Source of the DNA: Rubrobacteraceae bacterium
GTDB lineage: Bacteria; Actinomycetota; Rubrobacteria; Rubrobacterales; Rubrobacteraceae
Direction of reading: 5' to 3'
Length of the DNA: 10,624 bases
Assembly (NCBI GenBank): GCA_013698525.1
Contig: JACCSM010000487.1
Span: 1 to 10,624, forward strand
Shown: positions 1 through 5,610 of the stretch, in pieces
Numbering within the stretch: the stretch's first letter is position 1
How the letters are laid out: the number at the start of each line of letters is the position of its first letter
The notes under the pieces: model-generated
The model's input: the letters and a program-made list of their open reading frames with translations, nothing else
Told to the model about the DNA's origin: nothing
Database searches by the model: none
Made by a program: the position numbers and the translations under genes

Positions 1-241
1 CGAAGAAGCTGAAGGCGAACACTCCGTTGCGCACCGTGGCGTTGATCGCCTGCATCGCCTCTACGTACTGCTCGTCGGGAAGGAGCGCCAGCCCGAGCGT
101 GACCGAACAGGCGTAAGCGTAGAAGAAGCCGCTTATGAGGCCGGTGGTGAGGACGGCCAACGTCAGGGTGAGTAACCGGGCGACCGATCCGAGCGTCGCC
201 AAAGGGATGGCTCTCTGGCTCGGGGTTGACTGTGCCGACAT
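1..241 (-). CDS. DUF1772 (anthrone oxygenase-like) membrane protein, N-terminal part
   Basis: The first 80 codons of a minus-strand gene are present; it runs off the left edge. The protein begins MSAQSTPSQRAIPLATLGSV. A hydrophobic helix covers about residues 21-45 and contains GFFYAYACSV. A short polar loop follows, then EAMQAINATVRNGVFAFSFF. The combination of an FF-Y-S-V-type first helix and the later MQAIN-RN block is typical of DUF1772/anthrone oxygenase-like small integral membrane proteins, which usually have four helices and about 150-170 residues. The ATG at 239-241 has an excellent ribosome binding site (AGGAGG on the minus strand, 248-253). The gene is divergent from the TetR-type gene and shares its palindromic control region, so it is the probable target of that repressor. 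In DUF1772 proteins generally the biochemical role is mostly unproven. The family call is fairly secure; the function is not. Confidence 0.8.
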   Translation of the reverse strand, partial: MSAQSTPSQRAIPLATLGSVARLLTLTLAVLTTGLISGFFYAYACSVTLGLALLPDEQYVEAMQAINATVRNGVFAFSFF

Positions 242-267
242 AGCGTACCTCCTGTTAGCGTGGTTTT

Positions 268-285
268 CCGTACTCGTTGGTACGG
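268..285. promoter_or_regulatory. Secondary operator-like inverted repeat
   Basis: The arms CCGTAC (268-273) and GTACGG (280-285) are perfect complements around a 6-bp spacer (TCGTTG). It shares the inner GTAC, 6-bp, GTAC architecture of the site at 293-318 and is centred 29 bp away, close to three helical turns. It falls in the 5' leader of the DUF1772 gene. It is likely a weaker second site for the same regulator. Confidence 0.5.
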
Positions 286-286
286 C

Positions 287-325
287 TTGCGTGTAAGCGT
301 ACCATTGAGTACGCTTACGTGTCAA
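287..325. promoter_or_regulatory. Overlapping divergent promoters for the DUF1772 and tetR-type genes
   Basis: Minus strand: a perfect -35 TTGACA (325-320), an 18-bp spacer and -10 TACGCT (301-296) would start transcription near 289, about 48 nt before the DUF1772 ATG. Plus strand: -35 TTGCGT (287-292), a 17-bp spacer and -10 TACGCT (310-315) would start near 322, upstream of the preferred GTG at 368. The two -10 boxes are identical because each lies in one arm of the palindrome at 293-318. The minus promoter is the stronger match. This is seen in the sequence; the start sites are inferred. Confidence 0.6.
293..318. promoter_or_regulatory. Primary TetR-type operator, perfect 10-bp inverted repeat
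   Basis: The arms GTAAGCGTAC (293-302) and GTACGCTTAC (309-318) are exact reverse complements separated by 6 bp (CATTGA). The site covers the -10 boxes of both divergent promoters, the usual way a TetR dimer blocks its own gene and its neighbour. No protein binding is shown; the assignment rests on symmetry, position and the adjacent TetR-family gene. Confidence 0.7.
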
Positions 326-357
326 GAGACAAGACAGAGCAAAACTGTGGGAGTGGT

Positions 358-362
358 GGAGG
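358..362 (+). promoter_or_regulatory. Ribosome binding site that sets the tetR-type start
   Basis: GGAGG lies 5 nt before the GTG at 368. The open frame extends upstream to a GTG at 260, but that start would put the operators and promoters inside the coding region and add residues with no family resemblance. Confidence 0.55.
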
Positions 363-367
363 TGCTC

Positions 368-1057
368 GTGGTTGAAGGGTCGAATCCGTACGTGGTGGAA
401 AAGTCTGGTAGCAGGAGATCGAGCGTAGAGCGGCGGGAGGAGCTTTTGAAGGTTGCTCTCTCAGTACTCGCGGAACGCGGATACCGGGGCGCGAGCATGC
501 GGGAGATCGCCGAACGTGCTCAGGCCTCGAAGGAGACGCTCTACGCCTGGTTCGGGGACAAGCGCGGGCTTTTCGAGGAGCTGGTCCGTTGGCAAGCGGA
601 ACGCGTCGACGCCGCGCTCGCGCCGAGCCTCGAACGCGATGTCGAGGACCCATCGGAAGTCTTGCGTGACTTCGCTGTCGAGTTGCAGCGCCTGCTGCTC
701 GGCGATCGCGCCGTGGTGATAAACCGGGCCGCCATCTCTGAGGCGCCCACAGATCCTACGTTCGCCAAGGCTCTGGCCGTCCAGGGGAGGGGCAGCATCG
801 TCCCAAAGCTAGAGCGCTACCTCGAAGAGCAGCGGGAGCGAGGGCTCCTCGAGTTCGAAGGCGCAGGAACCGCAGTAGACGCCCTTATCGGCCTGGCCAT
901 CGGCGACCAACAGGTCCGGCGACTGCTCGGAGTGTTACCGATGCCCGAACCCGAGCGCATCGAAGCGCGCGCCGAGTGGGCGGTAGGCGAGTTCCTCACG
1001 CTGTTCGCACGGCGCGCCCAACCGCAGGAAAGCCGAAGAGCACCAGCGGACGGATGA
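368..1057 (+). CDS. TetR/AcrR-family transcriptional repressor
   Basis: A DNA-binding regulator of 229 residues from the GTG at 368, normal for the family. The N-terminal TetR domain spans about residues 22-71. Its helix-turn-helix is near 43-62 and ends in the hallmark TLYAWFGDK, after the ASMREIAERAQ segment. The C-terminal helical domain (about 90-215) contains NRAAISEAPTDPTFAKA and a later VDALIGLAIG stretch, resembling the AefR-like TetR C-terminal domain; its ligand cannot be read from the sequence. The gene is divergent from the DUF1772 gene, and two palindromes of shared design lie between them, so autoregulation plus control of the DUF1772 gene is the natural inference. An in-frame GTG at 260 is an alternative start, rejected because the leader there is regulatory DNA. 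A GTG at 392 is also possible. Confidence 0.9.
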   Translation: MVEGSNPYVVEKSGSRRSSVERREELLKVALSVLAERGYRGASMREIAERAQASKETLYAWFGDKRGLFEELVRWQAERVDAALAPSLERDVEDPSEVLRDFAVELQRLLLGDRAVVINRAAISEAPTDPTFAKALAVQGRGSIVPKLERYLEEQRERGLLEFEGAGTAVDALIGLAIGDQQVRRLLGVLPMPEPERIEARAEWAVGEFLTLFARRAQPQESRRAPADG

Positions 1058-1113
1058 GCTCGACCAACGAGCCGACAGGGCCGGAACTTCCTGGCGAGGT
1101 TTCGACGCTGAAG

Positions 1114-1119
1114 TACAAT
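1114..1119 (+). promoter_or_regulatory. Possible -10 element (TACAAT) at the start of the metallopeptidase gene
   Basis: TACAAT matches the -10 consensus at five of six positions and overlaps the annotated ATG (1118). No good -35 is seen at 17 bp. If used, transcription would begin near 1126-1127, right at the in-frame GTG (1127), which would give a leaderless mRNA. Chance occurrence cannot be excluded. Confidence 0.3.
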
Positions 1120-1495
1120 GAGTCTCGTGAACAAGGAGACCCTGGATTTCTACAAGCTGGTGGAGCGGGCGCTCGAAGGATTGCCGCCCGAGCTTTCGAG
1201 CCTTCTGGACAACGTGGCCATCGTTGTCGACGACTGGCCCGACTACTCGACGCCGCTGGTCTCAGGAGGCCCGGAAGAGACACTCTACGGGTTATATGAG
1301 GGTGTGCCTCTGACAGAGAGAGGTGCCGGGTACTTCGGATTCTTGCCGGATAAGATCACGATCTTCCGCGGTCCGCTGGAGCGGGATTTCGCCACACAGG
1401 AGTTGGAGGAGCAGGTCAGGATCACGGTGGTACACGAGATCGCGCACTACTTCGGCTTCGACGAGGAGCGCCTGGAGGAATTGGGGTGGGGGTAA
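1118..1495 (+). CDS. Minimal zincin-type metallopeptidase (DUF1025-like family)
   Basis: A protein of 125 residues, full length for the small single-domain 'metallopeptidase family' (zincin_1/DUF1025). The N-terminal ELSSLLDNVAIVVDDWP block is characteristic of it. The catalytic motif HEIAH is at 106-110, followed by YFGFDEERLEELG. H106 and H110 are the expected zinc ligands, E107 the general base, and D115 a likely third ligand. No signal peptide or membrane segment is seen, so it should be cytosolic. Substrates of the family are unknown. No Shine-Dalgarno lies close to the ATG at 1118 (GAGGT at 1096-1100 is 17 nt away), so the GTG at 1127 is a credible alternative start, giving 122 residues. 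The 3' end overlaps the next gene by 10 nt, indicating translational coupling. The TetR-type gene is 60 bp upstream on the same strand and may be co-transcribed. Confidence 0.87.
   Translation: MSLVNKETLDFYKLVERALEGLPPELSSLLDNVAIVVDDWPDYSTPLVSGGPEETLYGLYEGVPLTERGAGYFGFLPDKITIFRGPLERDFATQELEEQVRITVVHEIAHYFGFDEERLEELGWG
1474..1480 (+). promoter_or_regulatory. Ribosome binding site inside the metallopeptidase gene
   Basis: GGAGGAA within the last codons of the metallopeptidase gene lies about 5-7 nt before the GTG at 1486. It supports that start over the in-frame GTG at 1516. Confidence 0.6.
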
Positions 1496-1935
1496 AATCA
1501 GACCACAGCGGCAGCGTGAGCATCGAGCAGCGGGTGGCCGCCCCTCCCGAGAAGGTCGCCACCTACGTCTCGGACTTCCGCAACGCCAAGGAGTGGATGG
1601 TCGGCGTCGAAAGCGTCGAGCCGCTAGAGGAAGATTCCTACCGCCTCGCGCTGCAGAGCCCGATCGGCAGGATCGAACCCGAGGTGCGGATAGTGGAGCA
1701 CGGCCCGGAGAGCATCAGCTGGGTCTACACCTCGTCCATTGAAGGCGGCGGCCGGATGGAGGTCTCACCCGACGCCGGCGGCGGATGCTTCGTCTCCTAC
1801 ACCGGCGAGTTCCACCTCAAGCGCAAGCTCTTCGACCGCGCCGCGCGCCTGGTCGGCGCAGAACGCTTCGCCCGCACCAACGGGGAGCGCTCGCTCTCGC
1901 GCCTCAAATACTTGATGGAGGCCAGACGCTACTAA
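1486..1935 (+). CDS. SRPBCC-fold (polyketide cyclase/START-like) protein
   Basis: A soluble protein of 149 residues with the layout of SRPBCC ligand-binding proteins. An opening strand (SVSIEQRVAAPPEKVATYVSD) with the AAPPEKV turn leads into the first helix. Antiparallel strands follow, including SYRLALQSPIGRIEPEVRIV, SISWVYTSSI and CFVSYTGEFHL. A long C-terminal helix (about 120-147) closes the cavity. The fold typically binds hydrophobic ligands; no specific substrate or enzymatic residue can be named. The GTG start overlaps the metallopeptidase stop by 10 nt, and its stop overlaps the next start (TAATG), so the three genes are almost certainly one operon. The fold call is good; the function is unknown. 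Confidence 0.82.
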   Translation: MGVKSDHSGSVSIEQRVAAPPEKVATYVSDFRNAKEWMVGVESVEPLEEDSYRLALQSPIGRIEPEVRIVEHGPESISWVYTSSIEGGGRMEVSPDAGGGCFVSYTGEFHLKRKLFDRAARLVGAERFARTNGERSLSRLKYLMEARRY

Positions 1936-2114
1936 TGCCCGCCGGAGTTCTCGAGATCCTGCTTATCTTCATAGTGCTCGTGGCACTCGGACCACGCCGC
2001 ATCGTGAACCTCTTCCGCTCGCTCGGTACAGGCGTAAACGACTTCGTCGAGACCCTGGGACGCGGCAAAGACAAGAGAGAACTCGCCGAAGAAGACGAAC
2101 ACGAGAAGAAGTAA
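1935..2114 (+). CDS. TatA/TatE-like twin-arginine translocase small subunit
   Basis: A 59-residue protein starting at the ATG of a TAATG stop/start overlap with the SRPBCC gene. It has the three-part TatA design. A single short membrane helix covers about residues 4-19 (VLEILLIFIVLVAL). The LGP hinge follows at 18-20. An amphipathic helix covers about 22-44 (RRIVNLFRSLGTGVNDFVE) and leads into a charged tail rich in Glu, Asp and Lys. TatA-type proteins form the pore or membrane-thinning assembly for folded twin-arginine substrates, working with TatC, which is not in this window. It is at the short end for the family and ends in a highly acidic-basic tail. It could be a secondary TatA paralogue; TatB is unlikely given the short helix. 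The gene is followed directly by the convergent repeat element. Confidence 0.8.
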   Translation: MPAGVLEILLIFIVLVALGPRRIVNLFRSLGTGVNDFVETLGRGKDKRELAEEDEHEKK

Positions 2115-2254
2115 AGCATTTCAGCAACTCAGCACGCGCCCTGTCGGGCGCTTGTCAGCAATTCAGCTTGTAGCGTGTGTAAGATCCCTGGCTTACTGGC
2201 TGACAAGCGGAAGCCGGAGGCTGGAGCGTGCTGAATTGCTGATTGGCTGAATTC
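2113..2254. repeat. Inverted REP/BIME-like hairpin element A in a convergent gap
   Basis: The element fills the whole gap between the TatA-like stop and the stop of the coiled-coil gene. The left part (+) is a 16-nt motif variant ending AGCATTTCAGCAAC (to 2128). A hairpin unit at 2129-2154 has the perfect stem GCGCCC (2136-2141) and GGGCGC (2146-2151). The motif TCAGCAATTCAGCTTG follows (2155-2170). The right part is the same design on the minus strand: a unit at 2234-2204 with stem AGCC/GGCT, flanked by CAGCAATTCAGC-type sequence at 2227-2252. The centre (about 2171-2197) resembles the centre of element B. The two opposed hairpin units recall bacterial interspersed mosaic elements and could also end transcription from both sides. 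Confidence 0.7.
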
Positions 2255-3178
2255 CTACAACCCAAGCACTACTCTATCGCCAGGGCCGACGCGGGCGTTT
2301 GGTGGATTGCGATCTACACCGGAGAGATCCTCTCCGGCGCTCTTGAGGTATACGCGGGGCTCCTCGACGGCGGGCCCGGGGTCTGAGACGTAGGTCTGCC
2401 AGGTGAAACCCTGCCAGGTGAAGGTAAGGAGTGCTGGCGGCTCATCCCCGTCATCCAGCACGACGTGGACCTCGGGCTGGCCCAGGGTCCTGGAGAGGGC
2501 GTTCATCGAGTTTCGCTGCTCGGATTCGTTGAAAAGGTCTATCCCCGCCCGCAGCCGGTTCGCGGGATCGGCGAGGCGGCCGCGCAGCTCCTGCTCGGCC
2601 TCCAGATCTACCCTTAGCCTCTCGATAGTGGTGTGCAGATTGGAGATCTCACCCTCCCTCTCTTCCAGGTCCCGCTCCAACCCATCGACGCGGCGGAGGG
2701 CGTCCTGGAGCGCGAGGTCCTTGCGCGAGGCCAGCTCCTCGGCCCGCTGACCTTCGGCCACCATCTGCTCTTCCCGGCGCTCCAGCAGATAGTCGCGGTG
2801 TGAGATCTCTCCTTCCTTGCGTTCGAGCTCGCGCTCGAGGCGAGCTATCTGCCGCCCTGAGCCCTCCTTGCGGCGCCTGCGGTCCCGAACCTCCTCCTCG
2901 AGGTCCTTGATGCGCTCCTTCAGCCCGGCGCACTCGCGCTCCAGAGCCTCGATGTGCCCCTCCCCCGCCTCTTTCGAGGCGCGGGCCTCGTCCGCGGCGA
3001 GGCGGGAGGCGGTGATCTCCTCGTAGAGCTCCCTTATGTGGTTGTCCTTGATCCCGAGCCGGGCCGTCAACTCTTCGGGGTCTGAAATCTCCCCACGACC
3101 GACCTCGGTGGTACCGAGGGCCTCTTCCCCATCCGGCCGATGCTCGCCGCCGGTCTCGTGCCCATCCTGGCCTACCAC
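2255..3178 (-). CDS. Coiled-coil protein with an unassigned C-terminal domain
   Basis: A 307-residue soluble protein with no signal peptide or membrane helix. Residues 1-35 are acidic and glycine-rich, probably disordered. Residues about 37-203 are a long, highly charged heptad-like coiled coil. It contains an internal repeat: LERELERKEGEIS (114-126) recurs as LERDLEEREGEIS (167-179), 53 residues later. Residues about 207-307 form a separate, probably beta-rich domain with the segment LLTFTWQGFTWQTYV and a C-terminal GPGDRVVLGL. I do not recognise this domain. The GTG start (3178) has a very strong ribosome binding site inside the upstream redoxin-like gene, whose stop is only 3 nt away. The two proteins are therefore made together and may interact. 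The protein could be a structural or scaffold component; that is a guess from architecture only. Confidence 0.8.
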   Translation of the reverse strand: MVGQDGHETGGEHRPDGEEALGTTEVGRGEISDPEELTARLGIKDNHIRELYEEITASRLAADEARASKEAGEGHIEALERECAGLKERIKDLEEEVRDRRRRKEGSGRQIARLERELERKEGEISHRDYLLERREEQMVAEGQRAEELASRKDLALQDALRRVDGLERDLEEREGEISNLHTTIERLRVDLEAEQELRGRLADPANRLRAGIDLFNESEQRNSMNALSRTLGQPEVHVVLDDGDEPPALLTFTWQGFTWQTYVSDPGPAVEEPRVYLKSAGEDLSGVDRNPPNARVGPGDRVVLGL

Positions 3179-3181
3179 GCC

Positions 3182-3862
3182 CTACCCCTCCTCCTTCGGA
3201 GCCTCCGTCTCTGGGGTCGCTTCTCCCGCCGGCTGCCCGTTCTTGACAGATTTGCCGGCTTCGCGGGCGGCGCGACGTTCCGCCTTTATCTTCTCCCTTT
3301 CCTCGGCCGACATCTTCTTCGGCTTCTCGCCGCCTTCCTCCGCCTCTTTCCCATCCCCTTCCGGTTCCTCTGGGGGTTTGGGGAGGCCTGAGATCTCGCT
3401 GACCTTCGCCAGGATCTCATCTGGTTCTGGCCTCTGGCCGACCCAGGCGTGGGCGATTTTATGGTCGGGCCCGACGACGAAGACGGCCCGACGGGCATAG
3501 TCGCCCTGTTTCCGGTCCTTCTCTAGTAGCCCCCACTGGCGACTCGTAACCTTGGCGTAATCGTAGAGCACGTAGGATTTCAGCCCTGATGCCCGGGCGA
3601 AATTGCGCGCCCCGGTAGGCTCGGCGACCCCGATGGCGACCACCGAGCCGGCAGCGAGGTTGATCTCCTCCTCCTTCGTGGCCAGCGCCTTGAAGTACTC
3701 GACGTCCTCCTCGTCTCCAGGCCTGTAGAAGGCGACCACGACAGGTCCCCGCGCAGTCCTCATGCTCAACCTGAGCTGGCCTCCCTGGGCGCTAGACAGG
3801 TTGAACTCGGGGGCCTCGGCCCCGACCTCCGGCACCGGTCCTATCTTCGTGCGTGCAAACAT
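3182..3862 (-). CDS. Cysteine-free AhpC/TSA-like redoxin with charged C-terminal tail
   Basis: A 226-residue protein. Residues about 10-157 follow the peroxiredoxin/thioredoxin-fold pattern. PEVGAEAPEFNLSSAQG is the family's opening, GPVVVAFYRPGD the strand before the active site, and YARRAVFVVGPDHKIAHAWV the later R-FV-D-G-I segment. The protein contains no cysteine at all. Aligned on the usual P-x3-T-x2-C active site, P48 is kept, but E52 and E55 stand where Thr and the peroxidatic Cys would be. It should therefore be inactive as a thiol peroxidase. Residues about 160-226 are a Lys/Glu/Pro/Ala-rich tail, probably disordered. The ATG at 3862 is chosen for the GAGGAG ribosome binding site (3869-3874) and because family similarity begins there; the open frame runs upstream to 4033 without similarity. 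It is the first gene of an operon with the coiled-coil protein. The fold is likely; the role is unknown. Confidence 0.8.
   Translation of the reverse strand: MFARTKIGPVPEVGAEAPEFNLSSAQGGQLRLSMRTARGPVVVAFYRPGDEEDVEYFKALATKEEEINLAAGSVVAIGVAEPTGARNFARASGLKSYVLYDYAKVTSRQWGLLEKDRKQGDYARRAVFVVGPDHKIAHAWVGQRPEPDEILAKVSEISGLPKPPEEPEGDGKEAEEGGEKPKKMSAEEREKIKAERRAAREAGKSVKNGQPAGEATPETEAPKEEG
3188..3196 (-). promoter_or_regulatory. Strong ribosome binding site for the coiled-coil gene
   Basis: On the minus strand AAGGAGGAG overlaps the last codons of the redoxin-like gene and lies 9 nt before the GTG at 3178. It supports that start and translational coupling of the two genes. Confidence 0.65.
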
Positions 3863-4059
3863 GCGGTTCTCCTCACGAGTATGAAGAATCGTACACCCGC
3901 GAATACTACAGCCTATAGAGACGCTTGGCGCGTGCCGCATGCGTGGTGTGGCCGTTCCTCGCGCTCGATCCCTCGCCGCGGGCCCGGAGCACCACTCTGT
4001 GATACCTTCCGCTGTGCGAGCACGGATGCGCAAACTCCACAGGGGCTATAAGGAGCGCC
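3863..4059. other. Divergent intergenic region between redoxin-like and glycosyltransferase genes
   Basis: The 197-bp gap must hold promoters for both directions. AT-richer patches near 3886-3920 (TAGTAT and TATAGG on the minus strand) are possible -10 boxes, but neither has a convincing -35 partner. On the plus strand AGGAG (4051-4055) is the ribosome binding site for the ATG at 4060. I see no palindrome or structured RNA worth naming. Confidence 0.4.
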
Positions 4060-5607
4060 ATGAGGATCATCATGACCCACGGGTACATGCTCTCTGGCAC
4101 GGGGAGCAACATCTACGTCCAGAGCCTGTGTCGAGCCCTGGTCAGCGAAGGGCACGACGTGCATCTGCTCTGCCAGGATCCTCACCCGCTCACCTACGAC
4201 TTCGTCGGCAAAGGTGCGACGGTAAACGTAGGAGGGGTAGAGGATCTGGGCGAGCAGGAGACGCCCTATCCAGGGCTCTGCGTCGTCTACAGGCCTGAGA
4301 TCGGGGACCTTCTACCGGTCTACGTCTACGACGACTATCCAGGATGGCGCGTAAAGACCTTCCTGGAGCTGACGGAGGAGGAACTGGACGATTACCTCCG
4401 GCGTAACGTCGAGGCCCTGGAGAAGGTTCTCGGGGTGTCGGACGCGGAGGCTGTGATCACCAACCATTCCGTGCCTGGGCCGCTGATCGCCCGCCGCGCC
4501 CTGGAAGGGAGCGACCTTCCTTACATTAGCATCGTCCACGGAAGCTGCCTACAGTACGTCTCCCGCAAGAGCGAGATGTACATGGGCCTCACCAGCGAGG
4601 GCCTGGTAGGTGCGCGGGATATCCTGGCCCTCTCCTCACACAGCGCGGGTACGATAGCCGAAGACTTTCCCGACCTGGCAGGCAGGACCCGCTCCCTCCC
4701 AGGCGGGGTCGACACCTATCTCTTCCACCCCGGCGCCTTCGACCGCGGAGTCCTCGAACATCTCGAAGGCGGACCTGGTCGCGGTCGGGCGCAGCGGACG
4801 TTGTTACGAGAGGCCCTCAGGAGTTCGGGGCACGCGGGAGAGCTGGCCGGTGCGCTGCGCGCGGTCGCGGAGTCATACGACGCCCGCTCGCACGACACGG
4901 ACGCCGGCGAGCGGCTCCGGGGGTTCCTGGACCGCGAGGGTCCGCTCTTGGTCTACGTCGGAAAGCTGATCCACTCCAAGGGGGTCCACAGCCTGATCTC
5001 GGCCTTCTCCAGGGTGCGCAAGGAGACGGGTGCCCGCCTGCTTGTGGTCGGCTTCGGCACCTTCCGCGAGGGGCTCGAGGCCCTGACCTTCTCTCTCAGC
5101 GCGGGCGACGAGGCGACCGTGGAGCGGCTGGCCGAGATGGGAAAGCTTCTGGAAGGCGGGCCGGCTGGTCCGTTAGAGCACTTCGAACTCACAGACGAGC
5201 TGCTAGGCGACGCCGAGGGAATGGAGGACGACGTGCTTTTCGTCGGGGCGCTCTACCATGGCGACCTGACGAAGATCCTACCCGCCGCTGATGCTGCGGC
5301 TGTCCCCTCCATCTTCCCCGAGACCTTCGGGCTCGTGGCCGCAGAGTTCGCCGCGAGCGGCGTAGTCCCTTTCGTGTCTGACCACTCGGGCCTCAGGGAG
5401 GCAGGCGAGATCGTTGGCCGCGGCCTGCCCTTCGACCTCCGCGTCGGCATGGACGGCTTCGAAGAGAATTACGCAAAGGCGCTCAACGACTACTTGAAAC
5501 TGCCTGAGGAGGAAAGGCGGCGGTGCGAGGAGCTCGTGCGCCGGAACTGCGTGGAGCACTTGAGCTGGGGGACGCTGGCGGAGAAGCTTGTAGCCCTGGT
5601 CGACTAG
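4060..5607 (+). CDS. GT4-type (GT-B fold) glycosyltransferase, extended
   Basis: A 515-residue cytosolic retaining glycosyltransferase of the GT4 type, longer than the usual 370-420 residues. The N-terminal domain has the GYMLSGTGSNIYV glycine loop (8-20), the SEGHDVHLL strand, VHGS at about 159-162 and the inter-domain LPGGVDTYLFHP segment. The C-terminal domain has LLVYVGKLIHSKG with K302 in the donor phosphate region. The E-x7-E signature is seen as PETFGLVAAE, with E421 and E429. Extra length lies in two places: about 50 residues after the VDTYLF segment (near 230-290) and about 40 residues after LLVVGFGTF. The sugar donor and acceptor cannot be told. The start is supported by AGGAG 4 nt upstream. 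The antiporter gene follows 3 nt after the stop, so the two are probably co-transcribed, an unusual pairing. Confidence 0.88.
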   Translation: MRIIMTHGYMLSGTGSNIYVQSLCRALVSEGHDVHLLCQDPHPLTYDFVGKGATVNVGGVEDLGEQETPYPGLCVVYRPEIGDLLPVYVYDDYPGWRVKTFLELTEEELDDYLRRNVEALEKVLGVSDAEAVITNHSVPGPLIARRALEGSDLPYISIVHGSCLQYVSRKSEMYMGLTSEGLVGARDILALSSHSAGTIAEDFPDLAGRTRSLPGGVDTYLFHPGAFDRGVLEHLEGGPGRGRAQRTLLREALRSSGHAGELAGALRAVAESYDARSHDTDAGERLRGFLDREGPLLVYVGKLIHSKGVHSLISAFSRVRKETGARLLVVGFGTFREGLEALTFSLSAGDEATVERLAEMGKLLEGGPAGPLEHFELTDELLGDAEGMEDDVLFVGALYHGDLTKILPAADAAAVPSIFPETFGLVAAEFAASGVVPFVSDHSGLREAGEIVGRGLPFDLRVGMDGFEENYAKALNDYLKLPEEERRRCEELVRRNCVEHLSWGTLAEKLVALVD

Positions 5608-5610
5608 AGG

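Noticed and set aside
260..367. Upstream GTG start of the TetR-type gene
   Set aside because: This segment contains both operators and the promoters; a well-placed ribosome binding site supports the GTG at 368.
3863..4033. N-terminal extension of the redoxin-like gene
   Set aside because: The extra 57 codons show no family similarity and would cover the divergent promoter region; the ATG at 3862 has a strong ribosome binding site.
4047..4052. TATAAG as a -10 box for the glycosyltransferase gene
   Set aside because: It would start transcription at or beyond the ATG, leaving the AGGAG ribosome binding site unused, and no -35 is visible.
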